This document shows positions 8,538-17,787 of a stretch of 64,000 nt of DNA, piece by piece. The DNA is from Pseudomonas sp. LS-2 (lineage in GTDB: Bacteria; Pseudomonadota; Gammaproteobacteria; Pseudomonadales; Pseudomonadaceae). The stretch covers positions 65,157 to 129,156 of the forward strand of contig NZ_QXTJ01000023.1 of NCBI RefSeq assembly GCF_003605735.1, read 5' to 3'. How positions within the stretch are numbered: position 1 is the first letter of the stretch; each line of letters begins with the position of its first letter. Below the pieces are notes generated by a model that did no database searches, had not been told where the DNA came from, and worked only from the letters and a program-made list of their open reading frames with translations. Position numbers and translations under genes: made by a program.

Positions 8538-10179
8538 AGACGCGCTCCTTGAAAGGGTCGATGCCGATACGCTGGTAAGTGTCGATGAAGCGCTCGTCTT
8601 CGTTGCGTTTCTCAACGTAGACATTGATCAGCTTCTCGATCACGTCCGGCATGGCGTCCTGCGCGAACGACGGGCCAAGGATCTTGCCCAGGCTTGCATC
8701 CCGGCTGGCGCTGCCGCCCAGGGAAACCTGATAGAACTCTTCGCCTTTCTTGTCCACGCCCAGAATGCCAATGTGGCCGACGTGGTGGTGGCCGCAGGCG
8801 TTCATGCAGCCAGAGATGTTCAGGTCCAGTTCGCCGATGTCGAACAGGTAGTCCAGGTCGTCGAAACGGCGCTGGATGGATTCGGCGATCGGGATCGACT
8901 TGGCGTTGGCCAGCGAGCAGAAATCACCGCCAGGGCAGCAGATGATGTCGGTCAGCAAACCGATGTTCGGCGTGGCGAAACCTTGCTCGCGCAACTCGCC
9001 CCACAGGGTGAACAGCCGGCTTTGCTCGACATCGGCCAGGATCACGTTCTGCTCGTGGGAGGTGCGCAGTTGGCCGAAGCTGTAGCGGTCTGCCAGATCC
9101 GAGATGCCGTCCAGTTGCTTGTCGGTGACATCACCCGGCGCAACGCCGGTCGGTTTCAGCGACAGGGTCACGGCCGCATAGCCAGTCTTCTTGTGCGCCA
9201 GCACGTTACGCGAACGCCAGCGGGCGAAACCCGGGTGTTCCTTGTCCAGCTGAGCCAGTTCTGCGCTGTAGTCAGCCAGGGCCTTGTACTCAGGGTCGAC
9301 GAAGTGCTTGGCGACGCGATGCACTTCGGCTTCGGTGAGGGTGGTCTGGCCGCCACGCAGGTGGGCCATTTCCGCCTCGACCTTCTCGGCGAAGACTTCA
9401 GGGGTAAGCGCCTTGACCAGAATCTTGATCCGCGCCTTGTACTTGTTGTCGCGACGACCGTAGCGGTTGTACACGCGCAGGATGGCATCCAGGTAGCTCA
9501 ACAGGTCCTGCCATGGCAGGAACTCGTTGATGAACGCGCCAACCACTGGCGTACGACCCAGACCGCCGCCGACCAGCACGCGGAAACCCAGCTCGCCCGC
9601 GGCGTTCTTCACCGGCTCAAGGCCGATGTCGTGAACTTCGATGGCGGCGCGGTCGGACGTGGAGCCGTTGATCGCGATCTTGAACTTGCGCGGCAGGTAG
9701 GCGAATTCCGGGTGGAAGGTCGTCCACTGACGCACGATCTCGCACCATGGGCGCGGGTCAACCAGCTCATCGGCTGCAACGCCGGCAAACTGGTCCGTGG
9801 TGACGTTGCGCAGGCAGTTGCCGCTGGTCTGGATGGCGTGCATCTGCACGGTGGCCAGCTCAGCGAGGATGTCGGGAATGTCTTCCAGCGCCGGCCAGTT
9901 GAACTGCACGTTCTGGCGGGTGCTGATGTGCGCGTAGCCCTTGTCGTAGTCGCGGGCGATTTTCGCCAGCATGCGGGTCTGGCGCGAAGTCAGCTGACCG
10001 TAAGGGACAGCGACGCGCAGCATCGGGGCGAAGCGCTGGATGTAGAGGCCGTTTTGCAGGCGAAGCGGGCGGAACTCTTCTTCGCTGAGCTCGCCGGCCA
10101 GATAGCGGCGGGTCTGGTCGCGGAACTGCTTGACGCGGTCCTCGACGATCCGCTGATCGTACTCGTCGTATACGTACAT
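8521..10179 (-). CDS. cysI: Assimilatory sulfite reductase hemoprotein (nitrite/sulfite reductase family)
   Basis: A 552-residue cytoplasmic siroheme/4Fe-4S enzyme that reduces sulfite to sulfide for cysteine synthesis. Two ferredoxin-like half-domains are visible. The first has the HISTRQNVQFNW substrate/heme-contact segment, and the cofactor cysteines follow in CCPGGDFCSLA and SGCMNACGHHHVGH. Length and the following DUF934 gene match P. aeruginosa PA1838. The ATG at 10179 (MYVYDEYD) is preferred to an upstream in-frame start because it has an AGGA site. Control by CysB in the upstream intergenic region is expected from family knowledge but no site could be assigned with confidence. Confidence 0.94.
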   Translation of the reverse strand: MYVYDEYDQRIVEDRVKQFRDQTRRYLAGELSEEEFRPLRLQNGLYIQRFAPMLRVAVPYGQLTSRQTRMLAKIARDYDKGYAHISTRQNVQFNWPALEDIPDILAELATVQMHAIQTSGNCLRNVTTDQFAGVAADELVDPRPWCEIVRQWTTFHPEFAYLPRKFKIAINGSTSDRAAIEVHDIGLEPVKNAAGELGFRVLVGGGLGRTPVVGAFINEFLPWQDLLSYLDAILRVYNRYGRRDNKYKARIKILVKALTPEVFAEKVEAEMAHLRGGQTTLTEAEVHRVAKHFVDPEYKALADYSAELAQLDKEHPGFARWRSRNVLAHKKTGYAAVTLSLKPTGVAPGDVTDKQLDGISDLADRYSFGQLRTSHEQNVILADVEQSRLFTLWGELREQGFATPNIGLLTDIICCPGGDFCSLANAKSIPIAESIQRRFDDLDYLFDIGELDLNISGCMNACGHHHVGHIGILGVDKKGEEFYQVSLGGSASRDASLGKILGPSFAQDAMPDVIEKLINVYVEKRNEDERFIDTYQRIGIDPFKERVYAANH

Positions 10180-10506
10180 GGTGGTCCTGTTCTCAGGCGT
10201 TTCACTGCTGCTGGGACGACCTGAAAGGCGATGCATGGCCGCCCGATTTCAGGATATCCGAACAAATCTGCGCGCACGGTCGCGCAGCCCCATTAGGAGC
10301 CGGGGGAGGTTACCAGTTTGCGGATATGCGCAAAAGTGATGTTTGAATATAAGCAAAGAACCAAACGTGCTAAGCACTTCATCGGCTGCTCATAACCACA
10401 CTTGTGATGAGGACAAGGCTCGACTTTACTCTGCCCATGGCCGGGGTCAACCGTCTTCGGTCCGCTTCATCTGCAATCACCAATAAGACTGACAAGAGGC
10501 GATGCA
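10180..10506. promoter_or_regulatory. Divergent intergenic region between cysI and a small membrane-protein gene
   Basis: This 327-bp non-coding stretch must hold the cysI promoter (minus strand) and the promoter of the small gene at 10507 (plus strand). It has a relatively A/T-rich centre (about 10310-10400). No clear CysB consensus or terminator could be defined by eye. Confidence 0.5.
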
Positions 10507-10623
10507 ATGAGTAATCACCACCCTAAAGTTGCCAAGACCGACAGCCATGTGGATGCCTGGGCGATTTTCTTCATCATTATTCTCGTCGTAGGGGCCGCCG
10601 TGTTCTGGGTGAGCCACCAGTAG
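10507..10623 (+). CDS. 38-residue single-pass membrane protein
   Basis: A short reading frame from ATG 10507 to TAG 10623 with an AGAGG site upstream. The polar N-terminus (MSNHHPKVAKTDSHVD) is followed by one hydrophobic helix (AIFFIIILVVGAAVFWV) and the short tail SHQ. The layout, good ribosome-binding site and clean non-overlapping position argue for a real small protein. Function is unknown; an N-in single-pass topology would fit the basic and polar start. Confidence 0.72.
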   Translation: MSNHHPKVAKTDSHVDAWAIFFIIILVVGAAVFWVSHQ

Positions 10624-10737
10624 CGCGGGCGCCGTGCCGCCGAACGCCGGGTATAACTTACCCGGTGGCTGCCGATAAGGTATAAGCAGACCTGATTCAG
10701 GCGATTGCAGACTTTTCGGCGTTGAGGCTCGGTGTCC

Positions 10738-11826
10738 ATGATCAGGTTTTTCTGTGGCTGCCTCATTCTGGTCGTGAGTGGGCTCTGGCAGGGCGGTGCG
10801 TGGGCGGCTTCGGTGGTGTTTCTGAATCCGGGCTCTGCGCAGGACCCCTATTGGTCCAGCTATTCGCGCTTCATGCAGGCGGCGGCTGATCGGCTGGGCA
10901 TGAATCTGCACGTCCACTACACCGGCCGCGACACCCGCACACTGCTGACCCTGGCGCGCAAGACGCTGCAAGGCAGCGACCGGCCCGACTATCTGGTGTT
11001 TTCCAACGAGCTGAACGTCGCCCCCGAAGTGCTGCGCCTGTCGATGGGCAGCGGCGTCAGGCTGATGGCGGTGAACAACACGTTCACCGCCGATCAGTTG
11101 AGCATTCTGGGTGATCTGCGCAGCCGCTATCCGGACTTTCTCGGCAGCGTGGTCGCCAACGACGAGGAGGGTGGCTATCTGGTCGCCAGACACCTGATCG
11201 CCGCTCATGCGCCGGTGCTTCCCGGCCAGACCATCGACATGCTCGCCTTCTCCGGCACCAACAGCACGCCCGTGTCGTTGCAACGCGAGCGGGGGCTGTA
11301 TCGGGCGCTGGCCGAGTTTCCGCAGGTGCGTCTGCGGCAGATCGTGCTCGGCGGCTGGCGTCGGGATCGGGCCTACGAGCAGGCGCAGATGCTGCTCAAG
11401 CGTTATCCCTCTGTAAGCCTGATCTGGGCCGCCAGCGACCAGATGGCCTTCGGTGTCATGGATGCCGTGCGCGAGGCCGGCAAACAGCCCGGCCGGGACG
11501 TGCTGTTGGGCACCATCAACGATTCCACTGCAGCGCTGCAATCCCAGCTCGAGGGGCAATTGAGCGTGGTGGTCGGCGGGCATTTCACCTTGGGCGGCTG
11601 GGCGCTGGTACTGCTCAACAACTACGACCATGCCGACAGCAAGACGCGGCAACCGATCGGCACCTGGCGCGTGCGGGCCATGCAGATCAGAGAGCGCCGC
11701 GACGCCGTGCAATTCATGCAGGCCAACAACCGTGATGACTACGACATCGACGTTCGCCAGTTCACAGATGGACGCAGCCCGGAAGGGGTGCCGTACCCCT
11801 TTGTGCGGGTCGGTGATTCGAACTGA
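10738..11826 (+). CDS. Periplasmic substrate-binding protein, sugar-binding type (orphan)
   Basis: About 362 residues with a signal peptide (hydrophobic core after MIRFF, cleavage near AWA|ASVVF). The body reads as a type-1 periplasmic binding fold (Peripla_BP_4 type): VVFLNPGSAQDPYW, ...VANDEEGGYLVARHL, LIWAASDQMAFGVMDAVREAGKQPGRDV. No permease or ATPase gene is adjacent, so it may serve a remote transporter or present a ligand to a sensor kinase. ATG 10738 lies about 10 nt after GAGG; an in-frame GTG at 10732 is the alternative. Confidence 0.82.
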   Translation: MIRFFCGCLILVVSGLWQGGAWAASVVFLNPGSAQDPYWSSYSRFMQAAADRLGMNLHVHYTGRDTRTLLTLARKTLQGSDRPDYLVFSNELNVAPEVLRLSMGSGVRLMAVNNTFTADQLSILGDLRSRYPDFLGSVVANDEEGGYLVARHLIAAHAPVLPGQTIDMLAFSGTNSTPVSLQRERGLYRALAEFPQVRLRQIVLGGWRRDRAYEQAQMLLKRYPSVSLIWAASDQMAFGVMDAVREAGKQPGRDVLLGTINDSTAALQSQLEGQLSVVVGGHFTLGGWALVLLNNYDHADSKTRQPIGTWRVRAMQIRERRDAVQFMQANNRDDYDIDVRQFTDGRSPEGVPYPFVRVGDSN

Positions 11827-12479
11827 TGCAGTGGGTGTTCGGGATGCGGCGCAATAAAACGCTGTGGCCGGTCTCTACTCAGCTTTAAACCGATGATCAG
11901 TAAACAGATAAACAATGTGTTTATCGGGAAGGGCCGTTGTCGGGCAGTGAGTTGTCATTGTTGATATTCAACACTTCCAGTGCTCTGTTTAAAACCTTTT
12001 AAACTTTCCTTTTCAGATGGCTTCCGCATGCCGTGTCAGAAGTTTCCGTAGGAAATATCCTGATATTTGTAAAGTGGGTTTTTAATTGTAAAAGCGGCTG
12101 GCGTTTTTATTAATCACTGGTTAGCGTTTGTCTTCACCGCCACCGGGAACTACGGCGGCGGCACCTGATGTCCCTCGACTGAACAGGCCATGGATTCTCC
12201 GCGAGCCCCTGGCGTCGCGTCAACCGTGATTGCGCCGTGTAGAGGCAAAGCGGCCGTCAGGGTATTTGGGATTCAATAACGCTCCCTTTGAAGTTCCCCG
12301 GACTTTCCATGAGCCCGAAATAGATAAGCCTGTTCACAGGCATCAACAAACTGGATGGCCTCTCGAACAGACGCAGAGGTATTTAATATAACGCGCACCC
12401 ACATTGGCAGCTGTGCCACATGGTGGCTGAAGATAACGTCTTCAGTGGCGTGGGTCTTTAATGGGTCCCGGTATTACCT
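11827..12479. other. 653-bp intergenic region upstream of the T6SS island, AT-rich in its first half
   Basis: No gene is seen. The stretch from about 11870 to 12120 is clearly richer in A/T than its surroundings and contains a 19-bp inverted repeat at 11907-11925. The promoter of the tssL operon should lie here. A TGGCA...TGCCA inverted repeat near 12402-12420 is a possible operator. Confidence 0.5.
11907..11925. promoter_or_regulatory. Inverted repeat GATAAACA-ATG-TGTTTATC
   Basis: A perfect 8-bp inverted repeat with a 3-nt spacer and no T-run after it. It is more likely a protein-binding site than a terminator. It lies 80 bp after the binding-protein gene and 555 bp before tssL. Confidence 0.4.
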
Positions 12480-13169
12480 ATGAAACTGGAAGAGCATCAG
12501 CACGCTGGCATTACCACGATTGATACAGACCTCATCCTTCAGAACACTTATCTGCTGGTGATCGAGTTGCGCATGGGTTCCCGTGCGAGCGGCAGCAAAA
12601 CGTTGCGCGAAGACTGTATCGCCCAGGTCGAAGACGTGCGCAGCGCATTGCAGAAGGCAGGCATAAGCGCACGCAGCGTCGATCTGATCAGCCACGCGCA
12701 ATGCGCGCTGCTCGATGAGGCCGTACTGGCCACCACCCGGGACGGCGTTCGACACGCCTGGACCCATGAAACGTTGCAAACGCGGTTCCTTGGGCATCAT
12801 CGGGCAGGTGAAATGCTGTTTGAGGAGATGCGTCAGGCGCTGAGGGAGCCTGCACCGAACCTTCACGTCCTGACCGTTTACGACCGGGTAATGATGCTGG
12901 GATTCCTTGGCGCCTATCGAGCGCTGGAAGACGCAGACCGCTTGAGCCTGATGAGACAGCTCAGGGAGCGCATCCCGCCGCTGCCGCAGGCGCAGGCATT
13001 GCCGTCGTCTTTGACCGGTATGACGGAGCCTTCGCAACGTTACCGGCGCTGGCTACGTTCTCCCGCGCTGCACCTTGTCGCCTGCAGTCTGTTCCTGGCC
13101 CTCGTGTGGTGGTTCCTTGACCGGTCGCTTGCCAACGCCATCGCCTCACTGTCCCTGGGAGGCATCTGA
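12480..13169 (+). CDS. tssL: T6SS inner-membrane protein TssL (DotU/IcmH family)
   Basis: A 229-residue DotU-family protein. The cytoplasmic hook domain runs from DTDLILQNTYLLVIELRMG through LISHAQCALLDEAVL and GEMLFEEMRQAL to LTVYDRVMMLGFLGAYR, and one transmembrane helix follows near the C-terminus (about residues 195-215). It lacks a fused OmpA peptidoglycan-binding domain. TssL forms the T6SS trans-envelope complex with TssM and TssJ. No tssM, tssJ or tssK gene is next to it; it instead precedes vgrG by 2 nt. The ATG at 12480 has only a weak ribosome-binding site. Confidence 0.9.
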   Translation: MKLEEHQHAGITTIDTDLILQNTYLLVIELRMGSRASGSKTLREDCIAQVEDVRSALQKAGISARSVDLISHAQCALLDEAVLATTRDGVRHAWTHETLQTRFLGHHRAGEMLFEEMRQALREPAPNLHVLTVYDRVMMLGFLGAYRALEDADRLSLMRQLRERIPPLPQAQALPSSLTGMTEPSQRYRRWLRSPALHLVACSLFLALVWWFLDRSLANAIASLSLGGI

Positions 13170-13171
13170 TC

Positions 13172-15889
13172 ATGCTCGCTGTCTTGTTCGATCACAGTCG
13201 GCACACACTGCACGTCGACGAGCTTGACGCCGCCCTCGACGTGCTGACGTTCACGGGCGAAGAACGGCTCAGCCAGCCGTTCATCTACGTCATCGAATTC
13301 ACCTCGGCAAAGCAGGACATCGGCGCCGGACACATGCTTGGCAAAGCGGCACGGTTCACGCTGCACACCGCCCCCCATTTGCTGCCCAAGGCGATTCGCG
13401 GGTTGCCGGTGCCCACCGTCGAGCCGCTGCGCATGCTGCGTGGGATGATCACAGGCTTCAAGTGCCTGTCCGCCTCCAGGGACGAGGCACGCTACGAGGT
13501 CACGCTCGAGCCGCGCATGGCCCTGTTGTCCCGAGGGCATCAATACCGCCTCTACCAACACCTGTCGGTGCCGGAGATTGTCGACAGCATTCTGCGCGGC
13601 CGCCACGGTATGGAAGGGCAGGATTTCCGGTTCCGACTGGTCCGCGAATACCCCCGGCGAGAGCAGGTGATGCAGTTCGGCGAAAGCGATCTGGCGTTCA
13701 TCTCGCGGCTGCTGGCGCAAGTGGGCATCTGGTTTCGTTTCGTCCACGACGCCCGGCTGGACATCGATGTCATCGAGTTTCACGACGACCAGCGCCACTA
13801 TCGATGGCCCCGGACCGAGGTGCCATGCCGCTCGCCCTCGGGGCTGGACAGCAATGATCAGGACGCCGTGTGGCAGTTGCAATCCAACCATTGTGTGGTG
13901 GAAAAGAACATTCACTTTCGCGCTTACGACCCTCGCCATGCAAACGTCTGGCTTGACGGCGAAGTCGACCAGAGCCGCCGCGCCACCACCACCTACGGCG
14001 AGGCCTATCACTACGCTGAGCCCTACACCGTCTTGGGCGACGCGCTGGATCAGGACGAAGACCTCGAGAGTGAAAGCGGCTTTTTCTACGCCCGCCTGCG
14101 GCACGAACGTTATCTCAATGCTCAGACGCGTTTAAGCGGCGTCAGCAGCAGTGCGACCCTGTCGCTGGCGCAGATCCTCAACGTCACCGGCGAGGCCCCT
14201 CACGCGTTCGAACCTGGCGCGGTGATCACTCGCCTGAGCCTGCGCGCCGCTCGGGACCGCAGCTTCGAAGTCGCTTTCGAGGCCATTCCCTATAGCGAAA
14301 CCGTATGCTTCCGTCCCCCGGTGCCGCCCAAGCCGCAGATCGCGGGCACTGTCGCTGCGCGGGTGACCGGCGTCAACGCCGACGACCCCTACAGCCACAT
14401 CGACATGGAAGGTCGCTACAAGGTCAACTTCCTGTTCGACCGCGACACCTGGCAGCCCGGCCATGAAAGCGCCTGGCTGCGTCTGGCCCGCGCCTACGCT
14501 GGCGACACTCATGGCCTGCACCTGCCGCTGATTCCCGGCACCGAAGTGGCCGTGGCGTTCGAGCACGGCGACCCCGACCGCCCCTACATCGCCCATGCCT
14601 TGCACGATGACCGGCACCCGGACCCGGTGACCCTCGCGGATCGAGACTACACCCGCAACGTGCTGCGCACGCCGGCCAACAACAAACTGCGCATGGAAGA
14701 CGAGCGCGGCAAGGAACACATCAAGCTGAGCACCGAGCACAGCGGCAAGAGCCAGCTGAATCTGGGCCATCTGGTGGACGCCGAAAAGCACACGCGCGGC
14801 GAAGGCTTCGAACTGCGCACCGATGGCCGGGGGGCGATTCGCGGCGGAAAGGGGCTGTTCATCACCGCCGACCAACAGGCCGCCGCGCAAGGCCAGCAAC
14901 TGGAGATGGCATCGGCCGTCGCGCATTTGCAGCACGCGGTCGAGCAACTGCAAGCGCTGTCGCAGGATGCCCAGGCGAGCAAGGCCGAGCCTGCCGGCGT
15001 CCAGGCGCAACTGGACCTGCTGGAGCAGAATCTCGAACAGCTCAAATCAGCCGTTTTGCTGCTCAGCGCACCCCAGGGCATCGCCCTCGCCAGCGGCAAA
15101 CACGTGCAACTGGCCGCGCACGACAACCTGATGCTCAACGCCGGAGGCGAGGCCGACATCAGCGTGGTCAGGCGGATGTTCGTCGGCGTCGGGCAAGGGC
15201 TGAGCCTGTTCGTGCGCAAACTGGGCATCAAGCTGATCGCCAATCAGGGCCCGGTCACCGTGCAGGCGCAGAACGACACCCTGGAATTGCTCGCCCGGCA
15301 AGGCCTGAGCATCACCAGCACCGAAGACGAAATCCACATCGTCGCCAAGAAGAAGATCGTGCTCAACGCCGCCGGCAGCTACCTCACCCTCGAACAAGAC
15401 GGTATCGAGTCGGGGACGGCGGGGGACCACCTGATCAAGGCCGCGAACCTGCGCTTCAAAAAGGGCGCCGCGACCATGGCCGCCGACCATCCCGACTACC
15501 CCAGACAGCAGACCCGGCAACCCTTGCGCCTGAAGCTGGCGGCCGCGCCCAACCTTGCCGGCAGTTGGAGCCACATGCCCTACAAGGTCTATGCCGATGG
15601 CGGATTGATCAGCGAAGGCGTCATGGACGAAAGCGGGCACGTCGAGATCGACCATCAGGCGGCGACGCAGGAGTACCGGCTGGAAATGGCGAACGGCGTC
15701 AGCTACCGGATTCCGACCCCTACCGCTTACAGCAATCCCGAGCAGGGAAGGCTGGCGAACCAGGGCCTGCACCACCACCGCTCGGCCCCCGGCACCCCCG
15801 TCAATCAACCGGATTCGCACACCGACCACCGCACGCTCTACGCCGCCGTGCTCAACAACATCGCCGATCAGGAAGAGGAGGCCCCATGA
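13172..15889 (+). CDS. vgrG: T6SS spike protein VgrG (TssI) with C-terminal effector-docking extension
   Basis: A 905-residue VgrG. The gp27-like N-terminal region covers about residues 1-385. A gp5-type OB domain follows (about 390-490: GTVAARVTGVN, GRYKVNFLFDRD, GTEVAVAFEHGDPDRPYI), then a DUF2345 beta-helix at about 630-766. The final 135 residues include PYKVYADGGLISEGVMDESG and EYRLEMANGVSYRIP, which resemble the transthyretin-like domains that dock phospholipase effectors on VgrG spikes. The stop codon overlaps the start of the phospholipase gene (ATGA), so spike and cargo are translationally coupled. Confidence 0.95.
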   Translation: MLAVLFDHSRHTLHVDELDAALDVLTFTGEERLSQPFIYVIEFTSAKQDIGAGHMLGKAARFTLHTAPHLLPKAIRGLPVPTVEPLRMLRGMITGFKCLSASRDEARYEVTLEPRMALLSRGHQYRLYQHLSVPEIVDSILRGRHGMEGQDFRFRLVREYPRREQVMQFGESDLAFISRLLAQVGIWFRFVHDARLDIDVIEFHDDQRHYRWPRTEVPCRSPSGLDSNDQDAVWQLQSNHCVVEKNIHFRAYDPRHANVWLDGEVDQSRRATTTYGEAYHYAEPYTVLGDALDQDEDLESESGFFYARLRHERYLNAQTRLSGVSSSATLSLAQILNVTGEAPHAFEPGAVITRLSLRAARDRSFEVAFEAIPYSETVCFRPPVPPKPQIAGTVAARVTGVNADDPYSHIDMEGRYKVNFLFDRDTWQPGHESAWLRLARAYAGDTHGLHLPLIPGTEVAVAFEHGDPDRPYIAHALHDDRHPDPVTLADRDYTRNVLRTPANNKLRMEDERGKEHIKLSTEHSGKSQLNLGHLVDAEKHTRGEGFELRTDGRGAIRGGKGLFITADQQAAAQGQQLEMASAVAHLQHAVEQLQALSQDAQASKAEPAGVQAQLDLLEQNLEQLKSAVLLLSAPQGIALASGKHVQLAAHDNLMLNAGGEADISVVRRMFVGVGQGLSLFVRKLGIKLIANQGPVTVQAQNDTLELLARQGLSITSTEDEIHIVAKKKIVLNAAGSYLTLEQDGIESGTAGDHLIKAANLRFKKGAATMAADHPDYPRQQTRQPLRLKLAAAPNLAGSWSHMPYKVYADGGLISEGVMDESGHVEIDHQAATQEYRLEMANGVSYRIPTPTAYSNPEQGRLANQGLHHHRSAPGTPVNQPDSHTDHRTLYAAVLNNIADQEEEAP

Positions 15890-17787
15890 CGCTGCCAGAA
15901 ATCGTCGCGCCCATCGCATTTCAAGACACCGAGACTGTCACCCTGTGCACGCCCTGGTACGTGCAGGACACCGAGTACGCGCCTGCGATGGCAACTTACA
16001 AGCCGCTGATCAATGGCGAAGAAACCTTTCGTGCCGTGCATAAGGCCATCGAAAAAGCGACCCAGTCGGTGGACATTATCTGCTGGGGTTTTCAGCCGTC
16101 GATGTATTTTATTCGTAAGGGCGGGAAACACCCCCGCATCGGTCAATTACTGCTGAAAAAGGCCCAAGAGGGCGTGAGAGTACGGGTGCTGGGCTGGGAG
16201 ATGCCATTCAACACCGCAGGTGTGGGAGGCGAAGCCAATCTGCCGGGTAAGGGGCTGGTCTCGCTGGGAGACCGCGCGATGCAAACCTCGACCTGGGAGC
16301 AGTACGAATACGACCGCGAATGGTTCGCTGCCTGTTCAATTGCCACCGTTCAGACACCCTGGCGCATCAGTGACAAGCGACCGGCCTACGCCAGTCGCGG
16401 TTTCAGCCTGTTCGACCGTGCAGAGATCATCCATCAGGCCAGATCCCACAGCGCCGACCCGGACCTCAGCATCAGCACCCTCGGGGCACTTGGGCTCGCC
16501 GTCACCCACCACCAGAAAACCGTGCTGGTGGACTATGAAGCTCCCGAGCGGGCGGTGGGTTTCGTCATGGGCCACAACACCCTTGACGAGTATTGGGACA
16601 CCGACAGCCATTCTTCGCGCAATCGCGACCCGGCCAGCAAACCTGCCCCCAATGCCGGGCCCCGGGGCGATACACCGCGCCAAGACATCTCCAGCCAGGT
16701 GGCCGGGCCGATCCTGGAACACCTACACCACAACTTCGCCACCGCCTGGTTAGACGCCACCGGCGAAGACCTGATGAGCACTCGCGACGCCATGGCATTG
16801 GGCAGGCGTTTGAGATGCCCGCCCGGCGAGCAGCGGCAGATGGCCCAGATCCTGCGCACCCAGGCCCAGGAAGGCCGACGCGACATCGAGAAGCTCTACC
16901 TGCAAGCGGTGAACAACGCCACGGGTTTCATCTACATCGAAAATCAGTATTTCCGATGGCCACCGCTGGCCGAAGCGATCAAGAAGGCCGCCATCGCCCA
17001 GACCAGAGGCGGACGCGATCCCGGTAAACACGGCGCGCTGCACCTGTTCGTGATCACCAACGTCACCGACGATGGCATCGGCAAAGGCACGGTCAACACC
17101 CACCGCATGCTCGACAGCCTGGGGCGCGCCGACACCATGCCAAAGATCACCCAGCTTCAGCGCATCGAGTCCGCCAAGGCAAAGGCCGCTGCACAGGAGC
17201 CGGACTTGAGTGAACTGATCGAAGACCATGCGTTGACCCTCTTGACCGGGCTGTTGAGCGGGCGTGACAGCACGATCAACGAAAAGGCTCGCGAGAAACA
17301 GCGCGACGCCGAACGCTCGGCGGAGTGGCGGATGGCCGTGCTCGAACAGGAGATCAAGGCCATCGAGCAGGAAGTGATCAAGCCCGAAGAAATCCCCAAC
17401 CTGAAGGTGCACATCTGCTCGCTGGTGGCCCCCGACTCACCCGCGGGCAACTGGATGCCGGTGTACATCCACTCCAAGTTGATGATCGTCGATGACGTCT
17501 TCACCACCCACGGCTCGGCGAACATCAACACCCGCAGCATGCAGGTCGACAGTGAGCTGAACATTGCTCATGAGTGGGCGAGTAAGACTCAGGCGTTGAG
17601 GCGGAGGTTGTGGGATCTGCATACGGCGGGGGAAGGGATGCAGAACGATCCGAAGGTGGCGTTTGAGGCTTGGCAGAACGTTATCAAGGAAAACAAAAAG
17701 AGAAAGGCTGAAAAGGGGGGAGGTAAACCCTATGCCCCCCTCGTCGAGTTTCATTACTGCCCCGCGACGCTGACGAATCTCGACTGA
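15886..17787 (+). CDS. T6SS phospholipase D effector (Tle5 type)
   Basis: A 633-residue phospholipase-D-superfamily protein. Two HxKxxxxD catalytic motifs are intact: HQKTVLVD at about residue 208 and HSKLMIVD at about residue 529, the latter followed by GSANINTRS. The gene is overlapped by vgrG upstream (ATGA) and by an immunity-type lipoprotein downstream (TGATG). The order VgrG, PLD effector, Sel1 lipoproteins mirrors the PA5090-PA5089-PA5088/87/86 (PldB/Tle5b) locus of P. aeruginosa. It should be carried on the VgrG tip and hydrolyse phospholipids in the target periplasm. A charged region (about residues 450-510) rich in E, R and K looks helical and lies between the two catalytic motifs. 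Confidence 0.92.
   Translation: MTLPEIVAPIAFQDTETVTLCTPWYVQDTEYAPAMATYKPLINGEETFRAVHKAIEKATQSVDIICWGFQPSMYFIRKGGKHPRIGQLLLKKAQEGVRVRVLGWEMPFNTAGVGGEANLPGKGLVSLGDRAMQTSTWEQYEYDREWFAACSIATVQTPWRISDKRPAYASRGFSLFDRAEIIHQARSHSADPDLSISTLGALGLAVTHHQKTVLVDYEAPERAVGFVMGHNTLDEYWDTDSHSSRNRDPASKPAPNAGPRGDTPRQDISSQVAGPILEHLHHNFATAWLDATGEDLMSTRDAMALGRRLRCPPGEQRQMAQILRTQAQEGRRDIEKLYLQAVNNATGFIYIENQYFRWPPLAEAIKKAAIAQTRGGRDPGKHGALHLFVITNVTDDGIGKGTVNTHRMLDSLGRADTMPKITQLQRIESAKAKAAAQEPDLSELIEDHALTLLTGLLSGRDSTINEKAREKQRDAERSAEWRMAVLEQEIKAIEQEVIKPEEIPNLKVHICSLVAPDSPAGNWMPVYIHSKLMIVDDVFTTHGSANINTRSMQVDSELNIAHEWASKTQALRRRLWDLHTAGEGMQNDPKVAFEAWQNVIKENKKRKAEKGGGKPYAPLVEFHYCPATLTNLD

Noticed and set aside
12395..12430. 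Possible sigma-54 promoter (TGGCA...TGCCA) before tssL
   Set aside because: Spacing and the -12 element do not match TGGCAC-N5-TTGC on either strand; it is kept only as an inverted repeat.
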